A stretch of DNA of 59,637 nucleotides from Desulfobacteraceae bacterium (GTDB lineage: Bacteria; Desulfobacterota; Desulfobacteria; Desulfobacterales; Desulfosarcinaceae), in assembly GCA_003599575.1 (NCBI GenBank), contig QZKV01000134.1, positions 1-59,637 of the forward strand, read 5' to 3'. This document shows, in pieces, positions 54,521 through 59,637 of the stretch. A program made the translations under genes and the position numbers. Positions within the stretch are counted from its first letter, which is position 1. Every line of letters begins with the position of its first letter. The notes beneath the pieces are model-generated. The model saw nothing but the letters and a program-made list of their open reading frames with translations, was not told the origin of the DNA and ran no database searches.

Positions 54521-55370
54521 CATGGATCAAAGCGCGCCAAAATGACCCTCAGGCATGGCAAAATGGCATACTCCGCAAGTCATTGACTTTTTGGAAGAAA
54601 CAGCATTGCAGCAAAAAAAGCACGCCAAAATGACGCTGCCATTGTATCCACAGCGGGGTCGTCCTCGTTTTCCCCTTATGAAAAAAACCGCAGATCACTG
54701 GAAAATACCTCAAATTGGCGCTTGCGGCAGGCGTGGTATAAAAAATGCATCGATTAAAGCGCATCGGACTCGGCAAAGATTTCTAAAACCGGTCCGGCTC
54801 TACGCATATCCTTTTGCAGCGGTTGAGTATAGCCCGTGGGTACGACAACCAGTCGGTTATAAAGTCAGGACGGGTGTGGGGTGCGCTTTTTAATTGCTGG
54901 TGTGCCATGCCCACGGGCTTTCTCATTTACCCCGATCATTGGTCAAATCCCATCAAAGTGCGTCGGGTGTCCGAACGATATTGATATTTTCCCTGGTTTG
55001 CCTCCATTGATCCGACTTTATCCCTTGGCTTTGCCCATCCACAAATGGATTATGGGACCCCTGCCGATAGCGATACCGATTGCCCCCGGTATCTGTCGAC
55101 ATTGAGGCAACGCCAGCCAGTGCCGGACCTATCTGATTCAAGGCCGTAGGACAAACCTTCTCCAAAAATAGCATTGTTTTTTCTCGTAGGGCGGTAACTG
55201 AAACCGGTTCATAAATCGATTTCAGGCCGAAGATTACGGTTAAGTGTGCCATTGCATCAGTCGATGGAAGTTGATATGCAGGCTAAATTGCGCTCAGCTT
55301 GAAAAGAACCGTTCAATCGAGAACAGAATTGCGGCAAACAAGATCTGGGTGAAACAACGCGGAAGGCGAC
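54521..55370. other. Long intergenic stretch after the two-component genes
   Basis: About 850 bases without a convincing gene. It holds a repeated GCCAAAATGAC (54536-54546 and 54624-54634), the paired stem 54831-54919 listed below, and a weak sigma-28-like site (TAAG 55241, GTCGATGG 55260). Open frames at 54555-54893 do not look like protein. Confidence 0.45.
54831..54919 (+). ncRNA. Candidate structured intergenic RNA
   Basis: AGCCCGTGGGTA (54831-54842) pairs with TGCCCACGGGCT (54908-54919) over 12 bases (one G-U) around a 65-base interior that contains a small AACC/GGTT hairpin. TTTCTCATTT follows, resembling a terminator tail. No known RNA family was recognised. This could be a small RNA or simply a distant inverted repeat. 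Confidence 0.3.
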
Positions 55371-56459
55371 ATGAGTTTCTCGGAAGCAGTTTTTAAAGTC
55401 GTGGATGTTTTCGGCTGCCCCTATTATAAAAAAGGCGATGAGTTCAAGATTTCGGGCAATGCGCTGTTGCTGGAGCACAACAAGGGCAACAAATTTATTT
55501 CCACGGCCATCATTGATCTGCCGCACAAAAGACGCGAGTGCAGAACTTTGATATCGCAATTGACCAAAATTCTGGTCGAGTACGAAAGGATCGACCGCAT
55601 TCCCGACAGCAATGTTTCATGCGGCGAGTGCCACAGCGAAATCCGGCTGGAGCATAAAAAAGGGGCGGCCATCGCTTTGGTGGAAGATATCAAACAGCAC
55701 AGTGCAGACGTCAATACCATTGCCGGCCTGCTCAGCAACTTCTCCATCTTCAAGACTTTGGACAATAAAAGCCTGAAAGATTTTATTTCGCTTTTGAGAC
55801 TAAAAAAATATGCCCCCGGTGACTGCATCATCAGTAAGGGCGAACCCGGGAAGAAGCTTTATATCTTGTTGTCAGGCCTTGTGAATGTGTTGGATGATGA
55901 CGGCAACAGTATCACCAAATTGCGCAGTGGAGAAGTCTTCGGCGAGATGAGCTTGATCAGCGGCGACCCGGTCGGCGCAACAATTAAGGTGATCGAGCCC
56001 ACCACCGTGCTGTATATTCGTGGGCAGGATTTTCTGAAAGTATTAAACCGTTTTCCGTCCTTGCAGATGTATTTCGCCCGGCTGCTCTCCCGCCGTCTGG
56101 CCAAATCAAACGTGATGATTTCAAAGGAGTTTTCTTCCGGTATGACCGGTACCTTGACGCAGATGCCGCCGGTCGAGTTATTCCAGACTTTGAATTACAA
56201 CCAAAAAACAGGTGTTTTGAAACTCAACCTGTCCAAAGGACCGGCCAGTCTTATGTTTCGTAACGGCGCCATCATCCAGGCCAAATACGGTCGTAAAAAC
56301 GGTAAAGCCGCTTTTATCTCCATGTTGGCCGAAAAAAATGGGCGCTTCCAGTTTTTGCCAGGATTGGCGGAGCAGGAACTGAACTTGCCTGAATTGGGTA
56401 TGTTCATGGAGCTGCTGATGGAAGGTTTGCGAAAACTGGATGAGGATGTCATGGTATAG
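55371..56459 (+). CDS. cNMP-binding and DUF4388 (PATAN) protein
   Basis: A 362-residue protein. Residues 1-100 are an unfamiliar region with four Cys (FGCPYY, RRECRT and SCGECHS). Residues about 122-245 form a cyclic-nucleotide-binding domain (ISKGEPGKKLYILLSG, RSGEVFGEMSLISGDPVGATI). The rest, from about 255, matches DUF4388/PATAN (NYNQKTGVLKLNLSKGPASL, MFRNGAIIQAKYGRKNGKAA), a domain common in signalling proteins. No HTH or kinase is present, so it is probably an adaptor. CGECH resembles a heme motif, but the protein lacks a signal peptide. It lies upstream of the chemotaxis genes. Confidence 0.8.
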   Translation: MSFSEAVFKVVDVFGCPYYKKGDEFKISGNALLLEHNKGNKFISTAIIDLPHKRRECRTLISQLTKILVEYERIDRIPDSNVSCGECHSEIRLEHKKGAAIALVEDIKQHSADVNTIAGLLSNFSIFKTLDNKSLKDFISLLRLKKYAPGDCIISKGEPGKKLYILLSGLVNVLDDDGNSITKLRSGEVFGEMSLISGDPVGATIKVIEPTTVLYIRGQDFLKVLNRFPSLQMYFARLLSRRLAKSNVMISKEFSSGMTGTLTQMPPVELFQTLNYNQKTGVLKLNLSKGPASLMFRNGAIIQAKYGRKNGKAAFISMLAEKNGRFQFLPGLAEQELNLPELGMFMELLMEGLRKLDEDVMV

Positions 56460-57000
56460 ACCAGCCCGGTACTTTTAACTTGACTTTAGCACCCACCTTG
56501 CGATTATATATCCTTAGTTTTTTTGAGAATTTTGCACATCATGCACCCGCGGCAGTAAAATGGGAAGGCATGATCGAACTCCGGCGTCGTGCTGAGAAAT
56601 AAATTCTAGGCGAAAGCGTTGTAATTTCCGTTGTCTTTATTCGTGACTGATACCGACGGCTATTCCACTTGGATGCTGTAGTTGGGCTGTAGCATAGAAT
56701 GAAGATGGGGGCTTTAAAAACGGATTGCCGCGTAGCCGACGTGCCCGCAAAAGGCACCATTCCACATCTTACACGGCACCGAACAGCCTGCTGCAACGGC
56801 CGCATGCGGCAAATGCAATCCGATCGTTTGTCCTGCGAAAAACCTTTCCTCCACGACAATAGCTTTACGAAGCTGTGCCCGTCCTATTATTTTTTTTATA
56901 GCAACCTCATTTTTGTTCCCAATCCGAGTTTAAACGCACGAAATGACGAGCTCTTTGCGGGGCCGCTTTATCGCACCACCGGCAAAACCGGAGGCCCGGT
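56460..57000. other. Intergenic stretch before the chemotaxis operon
   Basis: About 540 bases with no gene I can support. Small frames exist but their translations lack protein character. The right end carries the sigma-28-like promoter. Confidence 0.45.
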
Positions 57001-57027
57001 TAAAGAAATGCCGATTTTTGCCGATAC
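57001..57027 (+). promoter_or_regulatory. Sigma-28 (FliA) type promoter of the che operon
   Basis: TAAA (57001-57004), a 15-base spacer, then GCCGATAC (57020-57027): eleven of twelve bases of the enteric class 3 flagellar consensus TAAA-N15-GCCGATAA. It is about 85 bases before the CheB-like gene and in the right direction. Confidence 0.65.
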
Positions 57028-57109
57028 CAGATCAAGTGTGACGGCCAGCAACAAAGTTTGCTCTCGATGGACTATACAGAATGGACAGTGAGCCAGACGG
57101 TCGATCAAA

Positions 57110-58345
57110 ATGATACTATTCTGCGAGGAATGCGGCACCCGGCACGATATCGATGAAAATCGGATCAAAGGGGAGGTATATCGGTTTTCGTGCAATGGTT
57201 GCGGTGAAACGTTGATGGTCTCCTTGGCCAATAAGCAAGAAGGAAAAAGAGTCCAAGCGGCCTTGACGCATCAAATCCAGCCGGCCGCGAGCCCGGAAAA
57301 GATCCTGAAAATCCTGGTGGTGGATGACTCGAAATTGATTCGTAAGGTGCTGCGAGAAATTATCGAATCCGATGGCCGCAAACAGGTCGTGGGTGAAGCC
57401 GAAAACGGCAAGCAGGCTTTGGAATTTTTGGTGGGAGCGCAACCCGATGTCATCACGTTGGACATCAATATGCCCGTAATGGACGGCATCACCACTTTAA
57501 AACACATCATGATCAGCCGCCCCGTTCCTACCGTGATGATCAGCGCTTTGACAAAGGAGGGGTCCATGGAAACTTTCGAATCCCTCAAATACGGCGCGAT
57601 CGATTTCCTCCCCAAACCCAGCAAAGTCAAAGGGGCTGATCTTCAGTCCCAGAAAACGGAAATCCTGCGCAAAATCGAGTTGGCGTCGGGTGTACAAATT
57701 GAATCGATCCGATATCTGCGCAGACCTTCCCAGAAAAAAGCAAATGACATTGGCGGATCAACCCCCTACACGTGTTGTGTGGCCATTGGTGTGGCTGAAG
57801 GCGGCTACGGCGCCTTGTTGAATGTGATTCCGCGAATAAAAGAGGATTTGCCCGGGGCGTATGTGGCTGTCATGCATCAACCCGCCCACCACATTGATGG
57901 TTTTTCCCGCTATCTGGATCAGTGCAGCCAATTGTCGGTACAACGTGCCGTCGATGGCACCAGGCTGCAGGGAGGAACCTGCTATCTGTCTGCCGCTACG
58001 GAGCAGGTCACACTGGTACAAGAGGGAGGGCAGAACCGTTTGAAGGTGAATTCATCTTCTGTCCCTGCTCCCATCGGGGCTATCGATATCCTGATGGGTT
58101 CGGTTGCCGAAGTGATGAGAGAGCGTGCCGCCGGGGTTCTTCTCACGGGGGCCGGAGACGATGGCGTGAACGGACTCGGGCGAGTCCTTCAAATGGGGGG
58201 TACAATACTTGTCCAGGACCCGCGCAGCTGCCTGTTTAAGGAGGCACCGATGAAAGCAGTGCACAAATACAGCGTGGAATATCTGCTCAGCGACAAACAG
58301 ATGGCTTTTGCGATCAATGCTTTTATAAGGGCGCATAGCAATTAA
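57110..58345 (+). CDS. CheB-like protein with zinc ribbon and lost catalytic serine
   Basis: A 411-residue protein with three parts. Residues 1-40 are a zinc ribbon (CEECGTRHD, then CNGCGETL). Residues about 65-185 are a receiver (ITLDINMPVMDG). The rest is a CheB methylesterase domain. The active-site segment, normally GASTGG, reads GVAEGG, so the nucleophilic Ser is Ala229. The His (His256 in AVMHQP) and Asp (Asp351 in LTGAGDDG) remain. The protein is thus unlikely to demethylate receptors by the usual mechanism, but could still respond to CheA and act as a binding protein. First gene of the che operon; cheW starts 12 bases on. Confidence 0.88.
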   Translation: MILFCEECGTRHDIDENRIKGEVYRFSCNGCGETLMVSLANKQEGKRVQAALTHQIQPAASPEKILKILVVDDSKLIRKVLREIIESDGRKQVVGEAENGKQALEFLVGAQPDVITLDINMPVMDGITTLKHIMISRPVPTVMISALTKEGSMETFESLKYGAIDFLPKPSKVKGADLQSQKTEILRKIELASGVQIESIRYLRRPSQKKANDIGGSTPYTCCVAIGVAEGGYGALLNVIPRIKEDLPGAYVAVMHQPAHHIDGFSRYLDQCSQLSVQRAVDGTRLQGGTCYLSAATEQVTLVQEGGQNRLKVNSSSVPAPIGAIDILMGSVAEVMRERAAGVLLTGAGDDGVNGLGRVLQMGGTILVQDPRSCLFKEAPMKAVHKYSVEYLLSDKQMAFAINAFIRAHSN

Positions 58346-58357
58346 GGAGAGATAACG

Positions 58358-58879
58358 ATGAATGAAACCGCGGCCATTTCCAAAGAAAATCTGCCGGGGG
58401 CGGAAGATGCCATTCAGATGGTCGGTTTTGTTTTGGCCGGAGAGCTGTTCGGTGTGGATATTCTCATGGTGCAGGAGATTATCAAGGAAAGCGCGATCAC
58501 CAGCATACCCGATTCACCGGACTTCATCGAAGGTGTCATCAACCTGCGCGGCAACATCATTCCGATTATCGATTTGCGCAAGCGCCTGAATTTGCCTGCG
58601 GCAACCAAAGCTCCTGACTCACCGTCCTGGACGCTTATCCTCGATATCGGCGGCAGGACCACGGGCTTTATCGTGGACCATGTCACCCGGGTGATAAAAA
58701 TGCCCCAGAACGCCATACAGCCACCGCCCGAAATGGTGGTGAGCGCGCTAAAAAGCCAGTACATCAACGGTATCTGCAGATTGGATGAACAAATGATGGC
58801 TGTTCTCGATTTCAATCGCATTTTGGCGGTGGATGAATTCAAGAGGCTGGGCGCCCTTAAACGGCAACAGGCAAGATAG
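58358..58879 (+). CDS. cheW: Chemotaxis coupling protein CheW
   Basis: A 173-residue adaptor joining receptors to CheA. The CheW fold is clear (MVGFVLAGELFGVDILMVQE, then FIEGVINLRGNIIPIIDLR and GFIVDHVTRVIKM). A Shine-Dalgarno sequence (AAGGAGA) precedes the ATG. It lies between the CheB-like and CheY genes. Confidence 0.95.
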   Translation: MNETAAISKENLPGAEDAIQMVGFVLAGELFGVDILMVQEIIKESAITSIPDSPDFIEGVINLRGNIIPIIDLRKRLNLPAATKAPDSPSWTLILDIGGRTTGFIVDHVTRVIKMPQNAIQPPPEMVVSALKSQYINGICRLDEQMMAVLDFNRILAVDEFKRLGALKRQQAR

Positions 58880-58982
58880 GGGCGGCGTTTGCAATCGCAG
58901 TTTGCATACGGGTGGTTCCGATTGCTCGATTGCCCTCGATAGAAGCTACTGCACACAAAGAATATGAACAGGGTGTATTTGA

Positions 58983-59336
58983 ATGGGTAAAAAAATTCTC
59001 GTAGTCGATGATTCCTCCATCATGCGCAAAATGATCAGGCAAACCCTAGTGGATGAGCAGCATACGATCGCGGGGGAAGCCAAGAACGGCAAGGAGGCCG
59101 TCGAAGTATACAAGACCTTGAAGCCGGACATTGTCACCATGGATATCACCATGCGTGAAATGGACGGATTTGAGGCTGCAAAAGAGATCCTAAGCTATGA
59201 TCCCGATGCCCGGATCATCTTTTTAACCAACTTGGATGAAGATAAGTACAGCCAGGATGCCAAAAACATTGGGGCCAAAGGTTATGTGAACAAGCACAAT
59301 GCAAAGGCGATTGTGGATTTGATCAAGAGACTCTAA
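58983..59336 (+). CDS. cheY: CheY-type response regulator
   Basis: A 117-residue single receiver domain. The acidic pair VVDDSS, phospho-acceptor Asp in IVTMDITM, Thr in IIFLTN and Lys in YVNKHN match the receiver plan. In this operon it is the likely motor- or target-binding output of CheA. Its C-terminal helix is normal in length. cheA follows after about 100 bases. Confidence 0.95.
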   Translation: MGKKILVVDDSSIMRKMIRQTLVDEQHTIAGEAKNGKEAVEVYKTLKPDIVTMDITMREMDGFEAAKEILSYDPDARIIFLTNLDEDKYSQDAKNIGAKGYVNKHNAKAIVDLIKRL

Positions 59337-59442
59337 AGCCCGTTCCCGCGCATGTTCTTCCGTGCGGTGCGCAACCAGTGAATGGATTCATTGCGTTTTC
59401 AATGCGCCGAGCAAAGCGCCGGGCGGACAAAAGGAGAAGCGA

Positions 59443-59637
59443 ATGAGCGACAACTCCTTGCTTCAGGATTTTATTGTTGAGACAGGTGAGCATCTTTCCG
59501 AAACGGAGCGCAATTTATTGCGTCTGGAGCAGCAGCCGGGGGATGCGGGGGTGCTCAATGAGATTTTCCGTTCGATTCATACGATCAAGGGATCTTCGGA
59601 ATATCTGGGACTTGAACGCATTGCCGAGCTGTCGCAC
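59443..59637 (+). CDS. cheA: Chemotaxis histidine kinase CheA, 5' part
   Basis: Only the first 65 codons are inside the window. The protein begins MSDNSLLQDFIVETGEHLSE and contains the Hpt phospho-site SIHTIKGSSEYLG, with the His of CheA. AAGGAGAAG stands nine bases before the ATG. The remaining domains lie beyond the window; a HPt-only protein is possible but unlikely. Confidence 0.9.
   Translation, partial: MSDNSLLQDFIVETGEHLSETERNLLRLEQQPGDAGVLNEIFRSIHTIKGSSEYLGLERIAELSH

Noticed and set aside
54555..54893. 112-codon frame after the response regulator
   Set aside because: Composition and lack of a ribosome-binding site argue against a gene.
55620..55634. c-type heme site (CGECH) in the cNMP/DUF4388 protein
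   Set aside because: No signal peptide and otherwise cytoplasmic domains, so covalent heme attachment is unlikely.
1..59637. CRISPR array, prophage, integron or IS element
   Set aside because: No regularly spaced repeats, integrase, transposase or phage structural genes were seen.

Overview
The window (59,637 bases, about 55% G+C by eye) reads as an ordinary chromosomal stretch of an anaerobic desulfobacterial (former deltaproteobacterial) genome, most likely near the Desulfobacteraceae/Desulfosarcinaceae. That assignment is inference. It rests on F0-only ATP synthase genes, the order rpsF-rpsR-rplI-dnaB-hflX, a split GlyQ/GlyS glycyl-tRNA synthetase, a long GGPAPGG-type phosphofructokinase, an acyl-CoA dehydrogenase beside an ArsR regulator, and many sigma-54 regulators. 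I saw no prophage, IS transposase, CRISPR array or rRNA. Genes lie on both strands in blocks of two to seven.

Layout. 1-2,362: 3' end of pyrK, then F0 genes (AtpI-type proteins, atpB, atpE) closed by a strong terminator. 2,470-7,199 (minus): uvrA, an ArsR-family gene, an acyl-CoA dehydrogenase and a tiny Cys-rich ORF. 7,200-8,003: a long non-coding stretch, whose right part is AT-rich and carries repeated TGCCTAAAT-like motifs in front of a divergent dnaA-type gene. 9,497-14,866 (minus): rpsF-rpsR-rplI-dnaB-hflX-suhB plus a 65-residue Cys protein, several with ATGA overlaps. 15,070-18,158: tRNA-Lys, a KptA/Tpt1-like protein with a degraded active site, hemL and a small lipoprotein. 18,223-26,855: an M23 peptidase, a GAF/sigma-54 activator, mpl, birA, trkA and trkH. 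26,988-29,435: tRNA-Lys, tRNA-Glu, ihfA, small unknown genes and tRNA-Thr. 29,458-43,493: mfd, two SurA-type chaperones, a RodZ-like gene, recO, a GHMP kinase, glyQ, glyS, an unusual NAD-dependent ligase homologue and acylphosphatase. 43,608-48,706 (minus): HU, ftsY and smc. 49,143-54,520: phosphofructokinase, a hybrid histidine kinase and its sigma-54 response regulator. 55,371-end: a cNMP-binding/DUF4388 protein and a chemotaxis operon (CheB-like, CheW, CheY, start of CheA).

Most genes are housekeeping: translation, replication and repair, envelope biogenesis, cofactor synthesis and potassium uptake. The less usual content is a set of family members that have lost key residues. The CheB homologue has Ala at the nucleophile position and an added zinc ribbon. 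The KptA-like protein lacks the Arg-His pair. The LigA homologue keeps KxDG but has changed other adenylation motifs. The acyl-CoA dehydrogenase lacks both usual catalytic glutamates. The DnaA has an altered domain IV signature and upstream iterons. A near-consensus sigma-28 site precedes the CheB-like gene. Several very small genes, two of them Cys-rich, are supported by ribosome-binding sites or translational overlap.
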